From assembly GCA_949752735.1 (NCBI GenBank), contig OX457036.1:9565911-9629910 (forward strand): a stretch of 64,000 nucleotides of DNA, given 5' to 3'. Every line of letters begins with the position of its first letter. The stretch's first letter is position 1. The position numbers and the translations under genes are program-made. This stretch comes from Lumbricus terrestris. Its lineage: Eukaryota > Annelida > Clitellata > Crassiclitellata > Lumbricidae. This document shows, piece by piece, positions 26,475 to 37,204 of this stretch. Below the pieces are notes generated by a model. The model was not told the origin of the DNA, made no database searches, and worked only from the letters and a program-made list of their open reading frames with translations.

Positions 26475-28180
26475 AGTTGAAACAATTCACAAGAATGCAG
26501 ATCACAGAATACACAAATATTAACTACACTGTCAGTCTCTCCCTCCCTCTCTCTCTCTCTCTGCCTCTCTATCGAGTCGTAAAATAATAGTGCTATAAAA
26601 TTATCTCAAGAATGCGGTGAACCAGCGCTCGTTGACTTATGCCCATGAGTGTTATTAAATTTCCAAGGACCGCTCTAATTTAAGATTTTTAAGGTTGTTT
26701 GTTACAATTTCCAGAAAGATTTCAATTTCACTAACTCACTGGAACAATGGCGGCGCAGATTTCTGAAGGTTTGGTTTTCTGTAATAAAGGAGTTGGATTT
26801 TTGGAGTTCAATGTTGAATCATCCATGCATTTTAAATGTAATGAGGTCGTCGTGCATCAATCAATAATTATTATTATTATACTACTAAGTTTATGTTGCT
26901 CTAGTTTGCAATATAAAATATATAATATAAAATTAGGGTGCTTGGTTATACCCTTCACTCACCATCAAGTGTCTCGGCGTATGTACAATCGGGGGACGTT
27001 ATTTTTTCGCGTCAGGGTCGGTTAGGGTTCAGGTTAGGCGTCGTGAGGGTCGGTTAGGCTTAGTTTTAGGGTTAGTGCAGTCATTCTGCTGAGCGCTTTG
27101 CATGTTGCGATGCCGTCGATAGGATAGGTCGCTGCGCTCTAATTTTATTGCATTCGTTGGCAGACACTGTATGTAAGGTAATATAGACTGTATATGTTGC
27201 GTCCCCTCTTAGTACATGAACGCCAGTGTCTCTATCAGTGATGAAGCTGGTCATTGCAATTAAGCCTGACCGCCGAAAATTTACCATTATCTGCCTTCGC
27301 ATTCTCTTAACATTTTATGGTAACGTACATATCGTTTTAATGGAATAAATTATGCTAAAATTTTGGACTGACATAGCAAAATTATTTCTCGTCAGTCCGG
27401 CTTCCACTTGACCATGAATCATTCTAATCAATCAGGCTTTCAATTAAGCAAGAATTCATTTAATCAATCCAGCTGCTATTTCAACAATAACTTTTTTATC
27501 AATCATACTTACTATTTAAATAGCAATTATTTTTCATCAATCAACCTCCAAATTCAGCAATAATGTTTTCATGAATCCCACTTCCATTGAGGTAAAACTT
27601 ATTTTCATCAAGCCGACTTCTGTTTAGCAAGAATTCTTTTCGTCATTCCAGCTTGTATGCCATCAACGCTAAATCAATTCAGAATAATTAATACAGCTGA
27701 AACGATAAATTACCAACATAACACTGCTCCATAACTTTCCCATGTCTCTCTCAGTTCTCTGAACAGCCACACACCTTTTTCTGCTTGTGGTGTCTCTGGA
27801 CAGCATTCTGATTTGACGTAGTGTTCACGAAAACGCTGGCAACTCCCTCTTGCACTCGGCATTAGAAATTTTCCAGTTTTGCAAATATGATTATTTATGG
27901 AAAATTGTGACCGAGTGAAATATTCTGATATACTGAACAAGCCCATTTGAAAAGTTTACAGTGGCGTACAAGTTTTCGCTGGCAGCCATGTCCCAAATAT
28001 TATTAAACAGTATGGCCGCCAAGAAGCTACGACCTCCAATGGCCTCCTACCTCCTCCAATGTATGTTAGTATATATGGCTTTATTAACCTTTATGATGTT
28101 ATTGAAACTTACACTTCCCGCAACCAAAAGAACTGAGTTTTTCGGCACTTAACCTGCACGAATTTGTGTTCTGATCCACG
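26475..28180. other. Intergenic region upstream of POP4
   Basis: Mostly unique. An ATGGCGGCGCAG start at 26747 with donor GAAG/gtttgg is an alternative first exon for POP4. A GTTAGGGTT-rich stretch lies at 27005-27085. Confidence 0.3.
27410..27650. repeat. Degenerate repeat of about 48 bp
   Basis: ATCAATCxxxCTT, TTTAGCAAGAATTCTTTT(C/A) and similar segments recur about five times. Related units occur at 43150-43255. Confidence 0.7.
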
Positions 28181-28185
28181 TTTCC

Positions 28186-28216
28186 ATGCTGAGAACTTGT
28201 TTTATTTCGATTTCGG
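28186..28216 (+). CDS. POP4: POP4 candidate first coding exon
   Basis: ATG followed by nine codons (MLRTCFISIS) and one base, with a good donor CGG/gtaggt. Its phase joins correctly to the exon at 28598. POP4 orthologues have a very short N-terminal coding exon, so this fits, but there is no residue conservation to prove it. Alternative: ATGGCGGCG at 26747 with donor GAAG/gtttgg, also phase 1. Confidence 0.4.
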
Positions 28217-31200
28217 GTAGGTACACTTTAATTAATTCAATGACAATTAAATTTTTACGCTTGTAAATGCATACAAACTGTGTTTGTTTGACAGTTTTTT
28301 TAATCTAGATTGAAAATATTAGTGGCATTTCCTAATAAAAGTTGTTTCTTTCACCTAAAAGTATTGTGTTAATTGGCATAACTTACTTACCTTGGCAGGA
28401 GTGGTAGGAGGTAGGTACACTGTTGGAGTCTAATTTATGCAACTTTAGGACAACCTTATTGTTTATCTTGGTCTTTTGTTTTCTTCCACCGAGTCTCCAT
28501 AAACCTTTTCGCTTTGTTCAGTTACACTTGTGGATATCTTATTGCCTTGAGTCGATTTATGTTAAATCAAGTTTAGTGTTTCTGAAATACGTTTCAGCTT
28601 TGGTCTATGCGTCGTTGCCCCAACATGTTCTGCAGCAAGGAGAAGAACTTGGACTAATGGTGAGTACTTTGGAAAAATCCTTTGAACAAAATCGTTGACC
28701 TTCAGGATTAAATATATGATCTGTGATTCTACACAATGTTCTTATATATCTAATCGAAATCTATGCTGTGCCTTTGATGAATCTTTTTGAAGTGGTGCTT
28801 TATTGATTTGCAATGATGTTACGAATTATACAATGTTGATTATCATGATGTGCAGGGCTTCAAATCATTTGATGCTTTGGATGCAATTGTAGCATAGAGA
28901 CGCTCTTGTATAATAAATGCTACTTAAATTAGTCAGCTTTGGGAGCCATAAGCAGACCGGAAGAAGTAGGTTTCCAGGTTAGAACGAGGAGCTGTGTCTG
29001 GGTAGGAGAGTTTGCACACATGGAGAGGTTTTGCTTTCCATATGGATAGGACAGCATGAATGTGTATGAACACCAAAGACAAGACATCTGTATACAAGAC
29101 GCCGAAAGACAAGACGTGTACCAGTAGCGGCTTGCTTTTCAAAACGTGATGGTCGAAGAGAGACGATTAAACTTTTACTCAGCTACAGAAAATAAATAGT
29201 CTTAAGTATAGTAAATAAGTGTTATTTATTGACCAATTGCTAGTGACAGTTTGGTACACACACATATCTAATTGACACCATTTAAAAGTATATCATAACA
29301 ATAAATTTTAGACAGTTTCTGCATTGCATATCAATGCTGTAGACGCTACCAGTTAATTTGTTTCAAAAGTTTTATATATCGCCTCTTCATGATAGGCTAC
29401 TCAGAAGCACTCCTAGCCCAGTCATGGCTATATAGGATGGTCTTGAAATTCTTAAAGAACAGAGTGGAGTAACCTCTGGGCACTGAGCATAGAGGTCATT
29501 CCAGGCTGTAGGACCAGCGACCAAGAATCGACTCACCCGGATAATACTCCGCACGGGGGAATCAGAAGCCCAGCTTGGTCCGCCAACCGAAGTGTGGATC
29601 GACGTTGGACACCCAAGATGGAACAGCAGAGTTTCTAATCTTAATCTACCTATTAAGGATGAAAGGAATTACATTTCTCGAGTACTTTACAGATACTCGA
29701 CCATCGCCTCTCTTTCTGACTTTCACCCATTTGATTGAATTATTATGATCTTTTTGTATTATTTCTTATTTGTAACTAGCTGTGGTATGTCAGCAACAAC
29801 TCAATAAAGCGTATGTATATAAATCCCATAATAATTACGTTACTTGGGAGTTCTGCTGGGTTTCTAGAGTTCCATGAGGTCACACTTTCTGACGTCGTTT
29901 CTGCAAAATCACGTCCCATCGCGTCTGATTCACGAGGGACTCGAAGACAACCTTCGTCACCAACAGAAGTCGCTCAGTCTGAGCAACAACATCGTCAGCA
30001 AAAAGACCGCAAAGAAACGCTCGAAGCCGGTGAAGCGACTGAACGCACAACAGCGAAAGAAGCTGAAGCTGTTGGACATCAAACAAGATGAACAACGGTC
30101 TGCGAACCGTTTGAGATTTTTAGAATTCATCTGTTTTCTCTAAAGTTAGGTTTTTGCCTGTTTTGTGGTCTGAAGATCTTGAAGGCGTCTATCGCAAGTG
30201 CACACTGATCTAACCAGAATGATCTCTTTGTCCTGCGATCAGGGACTACTTTGGCCAGACTAGAAAGATCTCTTTGTCCTGCGATCAGGGACTACTTTGA
30301 CCGAGACCGGATCATTTGCCACCCTTACACTAGGCTTCTGAAATGCCCTCCCCTCCTCTTTATGTGTTTCCATTCTTTCTAGATCTGTTCCTACATATCT
30401 GTCTGTCCTCAGAACCTATTTCTTCTCTGGGGGGGGCGTACTTGAACTTTAAGCGCAATTGAATAGCCACTGCTGTGAATGGCACTATATAAGTTTCACC
30501 TGTGCATTAGAAGCGTTACGAGTACGATAGATTCCGAGAGAAAATACTGGATTTAAGGCATTTGAGAGATGCAGCGAAACTCCACGACAGTCGTAGAGCG
30601 ATCTGAGCTTGCGGACTCATGCCACTGTGTAGGGCCAATGCAGGCGTAGTCTCGAGATCTAGTCATGTGGTGCGGAACATGGAGATGAAGACGATCGTAT
30701 TTGATATGGCATCTCTTGAACTGTCTGTTATTGATTGATTAAGATCTCTTGTAGTGCCAGCATGAAATACAAAAGCACCAAAAGACAACGAAGTGCACAC
30801 AAAGCGTAGCTCTAATCAAGTGAACATTGAGCTGAAGGATAGTATCCCTAACATTGAGATTGTATCATCTAAGTATGTTCTATTTGTCCTCCAACTGAAT
30901 TTACACTATAGCGAAAAGTTTGTGGCTTGAACGGCAAGTAAATCATTTTGTGAATTAGTGTGTTTTATGCGTTAAAATTAACTATTGTTTATTTTCTTTT
31001 ATGTGGTTGGAAACTGTACGTATGACAACAGCATTATTATGGCACCATATAAATTATCGTTATTATTAGAATTACTATTATTATTAGTAGTAGTAGTGGT
31101 AGTTGTAGTAGTAGTGATATCAGAGCAACAGAATGTTTTGGAATCTACTTGTTTTCTGTGACCATTTCCTTTTGAATATATAAATCTTGTGTTTGTTTTC

Positions 31201-33594
31201 AGGTTTGAATTGTATCGGCCATTAAACAATCTCTGGAAAGATTACGTGAACGATTTGGTCAATCTAGAAAAGTAAGATTCAGCTAAATACTTCTCGTAAT
31301 TTTTTAAAATTACTTTCAGGCTCTGATTCAGTATTATAGATTGTGTTTGTTTAGCTGCTCTGCCCACCTTGCAGTGAATCGATCTCAGTTAAGTGCAATT
31401 TAGCAGAAAGTTTTTTTATCTCTCAGTGCTTCTTTTGTGGTATTTTGAGAACAGCACAACCCATTCCTTCCTTTCCATCCTCCATGGTAAACTACTCCCA
31501 ATTGGATAATAGTGACCTTTTTACTATTTTTAACTGCTTCTACAACTGAACGAATCCATTTAGAACTGGGTAGAGCTGCATGCTAAGCAAAGCCTTGTTG
31601 TATCTCTCATCAGCAGAGCTATTCAGAGAAGCGCTCTCAGCACGACAGACCCATGAAAAGAGAAGAAGGTCTTCAAGTAGTGAAAAGATGCAGGTGAATT
31701 CCGTACCTGAATCCTGCTACGAATTCCAGAGGGAAGGTGATCCCACATTGATGGACTCACAATAGCAAAACCCTGATGCTGGGTTAATGAGGTTTGTGAC
31801 CAAGATACAGATAGATGAAGACGGTCAGCAGAACGAAGATGGCATGAAGATAACGCACTCACAGCTAATTAAATCTCAAATCTGTATCTTATTTTATATT
31901 TGCATATTTATTTATTTCAGAAATTTGTATAGCGCCTCTTCAAGGTAGGCTACTCAGAAGCGCTCCCGGCCCAACCACGGCTAAATAAAACAGTTTTTAG
32001 GTTCTTAAGGAACAGAGCGAAGTGAACCCTAGGAATTAAGCCATAAATGCATGTCTTGTTCACTAGACACTGCTGCTATCAATTATTACTTGCTTATGTT
32101 AGAACAATCTCTGTGTGTGTGTTTTTTCCAGAATGTCGGCCAGAAATCTGCCGGAATTTGAAACGAAGTTGCTCAAGGCAGATCTCCATGGTGCGTTGGT
32201 AACAGTTACGAAATCCAAATGTCCTTCGCTCATCGGAACGACCGGTTTAGTGCTACTGGAAACTAAAAACACGTTCAAGCTGATCACAACGAAAAATCAG
32301 TTGAAAAGTAAGATCTCCATTCTTCCGTGTCACTTCTAATGATCATTTCCGATAGATGGGTGGACGAAGACTGCTGGACAGATGAGGTAAATAAGGACGT
32401 AGCATCACTTGATGTTGGGCGCGGTGGTGTAGTGGGTATTTCGTCGCCTTGCAGTCGAAGGGTTGCAGGTTCGAATCCATCTCAAGTCGTCGCCGTGTAG
32501 TGACCTTGGGCAAGTCCTTCGCTCGCAATTGCTCAGCGCTTCGGCATGAAATTTTTATGCAGTGTCCGCTCTGTAGTTGGGAGCGCCTCTGGGTAGGGAG
32601 CTTGAAGGGGCGCTGCAACAAGTGCACTTACAAACTTTGTCTAAGGGCAGATGTCCATATGTCACATACACAGGGAGGGGTCTCCGTATTTGCCTATGGC
32701 GGGGAGGCGGTGTGAGAGAATGTACGTATGCAAAATAACTAACTAATTATGATGTCCACATCAGCATATATTTATTACTCTGTGTTGGCTCATAGTTGTC
32801 CGATAGCATTTGATAATCTGATTACATTATAATTAAATTCCTTTCATATCTAAACTGTAGACCATAACAGTTAACAAATTTTGACTAGCAAACTTATGAT
32901 GATGTTTAGCAAAAACAAACAGTAATCTACTGTAAAATAAGTGTTTTTTTTATCTGACTTCAGTTTAATAACTTTTGTAAGCAGTGGCTGAGGGGTAGAG
33001 AAGCTTATTTGTACGTGAGCATAGAGGTCCACAAAATTTACGAGTTGTTGCCGGGGAGTTCGAAAATACTATTTTCTGTGTACTACTTAAAATATGGAAT
33101 TTATGGATGGGCTCTTACTATAGTTACCGTATCTGTCTATCTAAGGAATTTATGTAGCACCACATCAAGATAACTAATTCAGAGATGCTCCTGACGCAGT
33201 CATGGTCAATGAGGAAAGTCATAGTTCTGCTCAGTACTGTACCGAGAAAATATTTAAGTGGTTTTCCATTTCACGAGGGGGATTCCAAAGGACATGGTAA
33301 AACGTACACAGAAAACACATAATTAGTTTAAAAAATTTCGAAAGTGACACATTTTGGGGGTTTGAACACATAAACCCCCAAATATAAAAATGTAGACACC
33401 CCATGGTTCTGGTTGTGCTGCAGATAAATGGTTTTCGCGTATTATTATTATTTTCAGCGGTTCCTAAACAGAACACGGTTTTCTCGTTGGCCATCGGCGA
33501 TTTCCTGTTGACGATCTACGGCAACAACTTCCTGTTCAAAGCAGCCGAACGCTCGATCCGGAGTTTCAAAGCAAAGCCAACGATCGATCTGTGA
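28186..33594 (+). CDS. POP4: RNase P / RNase MRP protein subunit POP4 (Rpp29)
   Basis: Exons 28186-28216 (candidate), 28598-28659, 29868-30097, 31203-31271, 32132-32307 and 33458-33594 join in phase to a protein of about 234 residues; human POP4 has 220. Seen: a basic stretch with SKKTAKKRSKPVKRLN and RKKLKLLDIK, then KLLKADLHGALVTVTKSKCP, GTTGLVLLETK, and the C-terminus FKAKPTIDL. These match the UPF0086/Rpp29 fold (KLLKADLHGA...TKSKCPS...GITGI...ETK...FKAKGTIDL). Known role: a nuclear/nucleolar protein of RNase P and RNase MRP that acts in tRNA 5' leader removal and rRNA processing. The core is certain. The start exon is inferred from splice phase only; an alternative is at 26747. Confidence 0.93.
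28598..28659 (+). CDS. POP4: POP4 coding exon 2
   Basis: Acceptor TACGTTTCAG; reads LVYASLPQHVLQQGEELGLM, then donor ATG/gtgagt. The VYASLPQ stretch resembles the N-terminal VIYHALSQ of vertebrate POP4. It joins in phase 0 to 29868. Confidence 0.7.
29355..29640 (-). mobile_element. CR1/L2-like LINE 3' end, reverse, in POP4 intron
   Basis: The reverse complement contains TGGAATGACCTCTATGCTCA, GGGCTAGGAGTGCTTCTGAG and AGGCGATATATAAAAC. It resembles the C-terminal reverse-transcriptase region and 3' tail at 61330-61640. Confidence 0.65.
29868..30097 (+). CDS. POP4: POP4 coding exon 3 (basic region)
   Basis: Acceptor TTTCTAG. Seventy-six codons rich in Lys/Arg, including RLNAQQRKKLKLLDIKQDEQ, which aligns to the GLSARQRRELRLFDIKPEQQ segment of human POP4. 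The donor CG/gtctgc is weak. The preceding intron contains a LINE tail in reverse orientation. Confidence 0.9.
30206..30302. repeat. Tandem duplication of about 52 bp
   Basis: GATCTCTTTGTCCTGCGATC followed by AGGGACTACTTTG occurs twice in the POP4 intron. Confidence 0.9.
30310..30512 (+). mobile_element. CR1/L2-like LINE 3' tail relic
   Basis: TTCTGAAATGCCCTCCCCTC, then CACTGCTGTGAATGGCACTA and TATAAG near the end, as in other tails here. Confidence 0.45.
31203..31271 (+). CDS. POP4: POP4 coding exon 4
   Basis: It completes Arg and reads FELYRPLNNLWKDYVNDL then VNLE plus two bases. It aligns to YSLFLPLHELWKQYIRDL of POP4. Acceptor TTTTCAG, donor AA/gtaaga. Confidence 0.92.
31430..31578. mobile_element. 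CAGGGCTTTTTAA MITE, degenerate copy
   Basis: CCATCCTCCATGGTAAACTA, CTTCTACAACTGAACGAATC and CATTTAGAACTG align to the internal sequence of the copy at 55864. Both ends are eroded. Confidence 0.6.
31600..32045 (-). mobile_element. CR1/L2-like LINE C-terminal coding relic and tail, reverse
   Basis: On the minus strand an open stretch reads FAIVSPSMWDHLPSGIRS and SPASFHYLKTFFSF, typical of the end of CR1/L2 reverse transcriptases. A tail with CTACTCAGAAGCGCTCCCGG follows at 31925-32045. It lies in a POP4 intron. Confidence 0.65.
32132..32307 (+). CDS. POP4: POP4 coding exon 5 (Rpp29 core)
   Basis: Reads KMSARNLPEFETKLLKADLH and on to TFKLITTKNQLK. It carries the most conserved Rpp29 block, KLLKADLHGALVTVTKSKCP. 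Acceptor TTTTTCCAG, donor AAAA/gtaaga. Confidence 0.96.
32417..32636 (+). mobile_element. tRNA-derived SINE, family A
   Basis: Forward copy: GGGCGCGGTGGTGTAGTGGG (A box), GGGTTGCAGGTTCGAATCCA (B box), GCTCAGCGCTTCGGCATGAA, then GAGCTTGAAGGGGCGCTGCA. It lies in a POP4 intron. Confidence 0.9.
33145..33290 (-). mobile_element. CR1/L2-like LINE 3' tail, reverse
   Basis: ATTTATGTAGCACCACATCA, TAATTCAGAGATGCTCCTGA and GTCATGGTCAATG parallel the copy at 29370. Confidence 0.5.
33458..33594 (+). CDS. POP4: POP4 terminal coding exon
   Basis: Reads (T)VPKQNTVFSLAIGDFLLT and on to FKAKPTIDL, stop TGA at 33592-33594. It aligns with the VIPKLNCVFTVETDGF...FKAKGTIDL end of POP4. An ATTAAA at 33723-33728 could serve as polyadenylation signal. 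A MITE begins at 33755. Confidence 0.96.
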
Positions 33595-33754
33595 TTGGAC
33601 GTCAACGTGATCTTCATCATTATTCTGCAGTGACTGTTGATTCTAAACTGAACGTGGCACTATCATGAGTTACGACCGTTTCTCTTCGTTAGGATAAGAG
33701 TGTCATTTATGATTACAATGTCATTAAAGTAACAGGGTCATTTATAATAACGAT

Positions 33755-34013
33755 CAAGGCAGTAGCTAGGAGTGGGGTGTTTGGGTGTTTGAACACCCTC
33801 TGAAATGAAATAATGTTGTGATGAATTAATGCATTTACTAATCCTGATGTATGGACTAAGGGGATTTCATTTTTAAGGCTCATTTCTATCTGGCTTTTAC
33901 AATATATATTAAATCATGATCCTTCAAACCCATGAGTCAGTTGGATTGGTTGCTTGTCGGCTTGCTCAAAGTCGAGTAAACACCCCCGAAATAAAATCCT
34001 GGCTACGGCCTTG
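33755..34013. mobile_element. hAT-type MITE, CARGGCAGTAGCTAGGA family
   Basis: Ends CAAGGCAGTAGCTAGGA and TCCTGGCTACGGCCTTG. Flanks ATAACGAT and ATAACAAT form a 7/8 target duplication. Confidence 0.88.
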
Positions 34014-34056
34014 ATAACAATGTAATTAAAATAACATATTCGTTAATAATAGCAGT

Positions 34057-34197
34057 CAACGCTTAAAGTGTGGAAAAATAAGTACCTGGACGCCCCTTAC
34101 CTTTCCAGTATGTGGTGACGAAATAAGTGGCAGGACGGTGTTCAGAAATAAGTGCATGGACGCCGTCCATGACCGTCCAGCCTCACTTTAAGTCCTG
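34057..34197. mobile_element. hAT-type MITE, CARGGCTTAAAGTGTGG family
   Basis: Reverse orientation relative to 21963: starts CAACGCTTAAAGTGTGG and ends CCTCACTTTAAGTCCTG. Flanks ATAGCAGT and ATAACAGT (7/8). Confidence 0.88.
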
Positions 34198-34327
34198 ATA
34201 ACAGTGTCATTGAAATAGCAATGTCATTTATATTAGCAGTGTCATTAAAATAACGGTCATTTATGATAACAATGTCATTAAAATATTGATCATTTGTTAT
34301 AACGGTGTGTTTAAAATTACAGTTATT

Positions 34328-34466
34328 CAGGGTGAGGATTGCTGGGATTGGGGTTTCAACCCCCTGTCTTTCTTAGGGGATAGTAGCCTAATGTATATTT
34401 TCACACCCCAATTCCATGTGGATCGCAGTCGAATCCGCCAGTTATTTTTCCACAATTCTCACACTG
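34328..34466. mobile_element. hAT-type MITE, CAGTGTGAGAATTG family
   Basis: Ends CAGGGTGAGGATTG and CCACAATTCTCACACTG; flanks CAGTTATT and CGTTTATT (6/8). Confidence 0.85.
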
Positions 34467-34474
34467 CGTTTATT

Positions 34475-34815
34475 TATGATATCAATGTGATTAGAGTAAA
34501 AAGTCATGTCATAGCAACATTGTTCTTATTAGTAGTTCTCATTTAAGTAAGTAATTTAAGTAAGCATTTATTTCCATATCATAAGTGCACATGCACACTA
34601 TAATGCTTATATGGTTGCATGCAATTTTCAAAGAAATTGGTACAGGAGCAGATTATAAGGTCTCATGTGCATTCTGGCGCGCATTAAAGTTGGTGCTAAC
34701 TTCTAAGGGTGTTGCAGCATCCGGGCCTGCAGTCCTTTTCCCCCACAGTCCTTGGGACCAGCAGTTATAAATATGTGCATGTTTGACTGGGGTCTTTTGT
34801 GAGATAGGCTACTCG
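34475..34815. other. Intergenic, no recognised feature
   Basis: Unique-looking AT-rich DNA with short spurious ORFs. Confidence 0.3.
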
Positions 34816-34819
34816 AGGC

Positions 34820-34965
34820 CATAGGTGCAATCACGTCCTAAAAGTTGGGGGGACCACATGAAAATGTTTAGTAGGAGTAATAATAAAGTTAGGGGGACCA
34901 TCCCAGGGTCACTCAAAAGTTGGGGGGACGCGTCCCGTGGGTCCCATAGGGTGGTTGCGCCTATG
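34820..34965. mobile_element. hAT-type MITE, CATAGGCGCAA family
   Basis: Ends CATAGGTGCAATCACGTCC and GGTGGTTGCGCCTATG. Internal AAAAGTTGGGGGGAC units. Flanks CTCGAGGC and GTGGAGGC (6/8). Confidence 0.85.
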
Positions 34966-34969
34966 GTGG

Positions 34970-35855
34970 AGGCAGTGGAGGGTAGTCATAGCACCAAAGC
35001 TTGCACTAGCCTTAATGTGGCCCTTCATGCACAATTTTTAATTGCAATTGAGTGCACTAAGAATGTATAAATTAATATAAGTGTGTGGCACAGGCATAAC
35101 AGACCAAGTAGGCCTACAACATCTGCACGTGTTAATGAGGATGCTGTAGATAGCTGCTCTTCTCATCACTGAATTATTAATCAATTTGGTCTTATCACAC
35201 AAATCCAATAATATATTCAGCATTTTCATCTGATGCAATAATGATCCAAACTCACATCTTATCAGTGATCTTAGCCGCATCGTAAGCAGGCAAGAATCTA
35301 AAAAAATAATCTTGCCACGTAGGTCATAGATGTGTATTAGCTCAGGTGTTATAAAAATTATAGTCCACGAATGCTATTTTGTAGCAATCGAAATTCGCTG
35401 TTGAGTATAAGATTACGACGCAACTTATAAGAAGCCTTTACCGGTAGGCTAGTTATTATGACCATCGTGAAATTACACCAGTTGTCCGAGTAGTTGAGAA
35501 CTTGAGATAAGCGCATTTAACGTATTGTTGTGTCTGCGTGAAGTCTCGACCTTGCTGCAGCCATAGGTAAGCGAAGGCCGTTTTTATTTCTTTGCAGGTC
35601 GCGCTATGGATATGCTTTACAAGTTTAACGCGGCACTGTGTGGCGCTTGTTGTTGTTTAACATCATTGTGTCATATCAAAAATCAAGGCCGTATTTAGGG
35701 GCTGGGGGCTGGGTTATGTGTGTGCTTGACCCCAGAGTATCACGACGAATAAATTTGGGGTAGGCCTACATGTTCGCTCAGCCAGCGTTGATGTGGAAGT
35801 ATAGGACCTCGACAGGACCACTTAGGCTACAAGCCCCCCTTGAAGCCTACGAAGG
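34970..35855. other. Intergenic, no recognised feature
   Basis: No exon or element identified. Scattered AGGCCTA motifs. Confidence 0.3.
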
Positions 35856-35857
35856 GA

Positions 35858-36130
35858 GAAAGACGTGGCGCATTGGATAACAATCTGCATGGCGTGGAGA
35901 TCGACGGAGCTGAGTTCGATTCCCGAACCCAACCCCCGCACCCTCATCCCCGTAGGCCGCAGGATGGACATGCTCTGATAGGTTGCTATTAGCGCCGTTT
36001 TGGCATATTGCAGGCTGACTGTTCTGTTTGTAGTGAGATTGATGTTAATTAAGATTAGGCCTGCTGCATAACTATAGGCCTACTACATGTAACGGGTTGA
36101 CAACCGGATTGTTGAATAAACGAAAATTAT
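35858..36130 (+). mobile_element. tRNA-derived SINE, family C
   Basis: A-box-like GACGTGGCGCATTGGATAAC and B-box-like TGAGTTCGATTCCCGAAC, then a body and the tail GACAACCGGATTGTTGAATA with AAATTATT. Tail fragments occur at 26400 and 51365. Confidence 0.6.
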
Positions 36131-36154
36131 TATTTGTTTGTATGTTTGTTTGTT

Positions 36155-36597
36155 TGTATGCGCACTTGTGCCGAGTGGCCGAGTGGGTTGGTAGCCCGCT
36201 CGCCACGCCGGCGGCCCGGGTTCGATTCCCGGTCGGTCGGTTTATCAGAGATTAATTTCTCGGATCTTTACTGCGGGTGGCTCGGTCGCAATATAAACGT
36301 GGAGTAGCGGTGGTGATCGAAGGATCTCACCCACAGGGTCGAGTCCATAAGACAGACGCTATATAAATATGCGATTACATTTACATACATTTACTTGTTA
36401 TAGCGCCTCTTCAACTCACTACTCAGAGGCGCTCCCGAATGCAGCGCGGACACTGCATCGGAGTTTCACGCCGAAGCGCTGAGCAATTGCGAGTGAAGGA
36501 CTTGTCCAATGTCCCTACGTGGCGACTTGCGGTGGATTCGAACCTGCAACCCTTCGGCTGCAAGGCGACGAACATACCCACTACACCACCGAGCCAC
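36155..36597 (-). mobile_element. SINE family A interrupted by SINE family B
   Basis: The family A tail GTATGCGCACTTG (36158-36170) is separated from its continuation TTATAGCGCCTCTTC (36398 on) by a family B insertion. The short repeat ACTTG flanks the insertion. Confidence 0.8.
36170..36393 (+). mobile_element. tRNA-derived SINE, family B
   Basis: Head GCCGAGTGGCCGAGTGGGTT and GGGTTCGATTCCCGG, then a body with TGCGGGTGGCTCGGTCGCAA and TATAAACGTGGAGTAGCGGT, then an ATTACATTTACATACATTTA tail. The head resembles Leu/Ser-type tRNA. Confidence 0.8.
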
Positions 36598-36730
36598 CGG
36601 ATAGCTCATGGAGATCGGCGGATAATGAAGCCCTGTAATGAAGGCTTGTCGTCATCCACAAACAATCCCACAGACGTCGAGCACGTTATTACACGTACGT
36701 TGATTTTTTTTAATTATTAGGCCTAGGCCT

Positions 36731-37200
36731 AAGTCACGCAAAAGCTTTGCAGCTTAGCGCTACTACTACTCTTGGGAGTATTGAAGTGAGCGAAATCGAA
36801 AAAAATGTATGGGTTTAACGACTCTTTTCCATTACGAAGATGATATCAGCGTCGACTCCACGTTTATATTGCGACCGAGCAACCCGCAGTATGTAAAGAT
36901 CCGACCGGGGAATCGAACCCGCGTCGCCGGCGCGGCGAGCGGGCTACAACCCACTCGGCCACCCAGGATCCTTTCGTCGTTTATATAGGCTTTCGTCTTC
37001 GCAGACTGCGCATGCGCCAAACGAGAACCTCAAACGGTTCTGTCGGGAAAACCATGGAGGCTATTTCGAGTAAAACTAGGCCTACATAAAATCGTAAGCT
37101 CCAAATTTATACAGCGCTTTTACAGGCCGAGCGCAGCTATAATAATATTATAGGAAACAGCTTATCCACGATCGAGTGTCGATCGCTGCTTCAAACTTCC
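36731..37200. repeat. Dispersed repeat R, copy 1, with SINE B inside
   Basis: AAGTCACGC, AAGCTTTGCAGCTTAGCGCT, ATATAGGCTTTCGTCTTCGC, GACTGCGCATGCGCCAAACG and CGGGAAAACCATGGAGGCTA recur in the same order at 39606-39905. The class is unknown. Confidence 0.75.
36843..36973 (-). mobile_element. SINE family B, reverse, nested in repeat R
   Basis: ACGTTTATATTGCGACCGAG, GGGGAATCGAACCCGCGTC and CAACCCACTCGGCCACCC are the reverse complement of the copy at 36170. Repeat R copy 2 lacks this block. Confidence 0.8.
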
Positions 37201-37204
37201 AAGC

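Noticed and set aside
27005..27085. Interstitial telomere repeat
   Set aside because: TTAGGG-like words occur, but irregularly and without a tandem run.
28010..28152. ATGGCCGCCAAGAAG as POP4 start
   Set aside because: No donor in a phase that joins 28598; the frame ends in a stop at 28152.
36170..36245. Genuine tRNA gene
   Set aside because: A and B boxes are present but the acceptor and anticodon stems do not pair, and the sequence continues into a SINE body.
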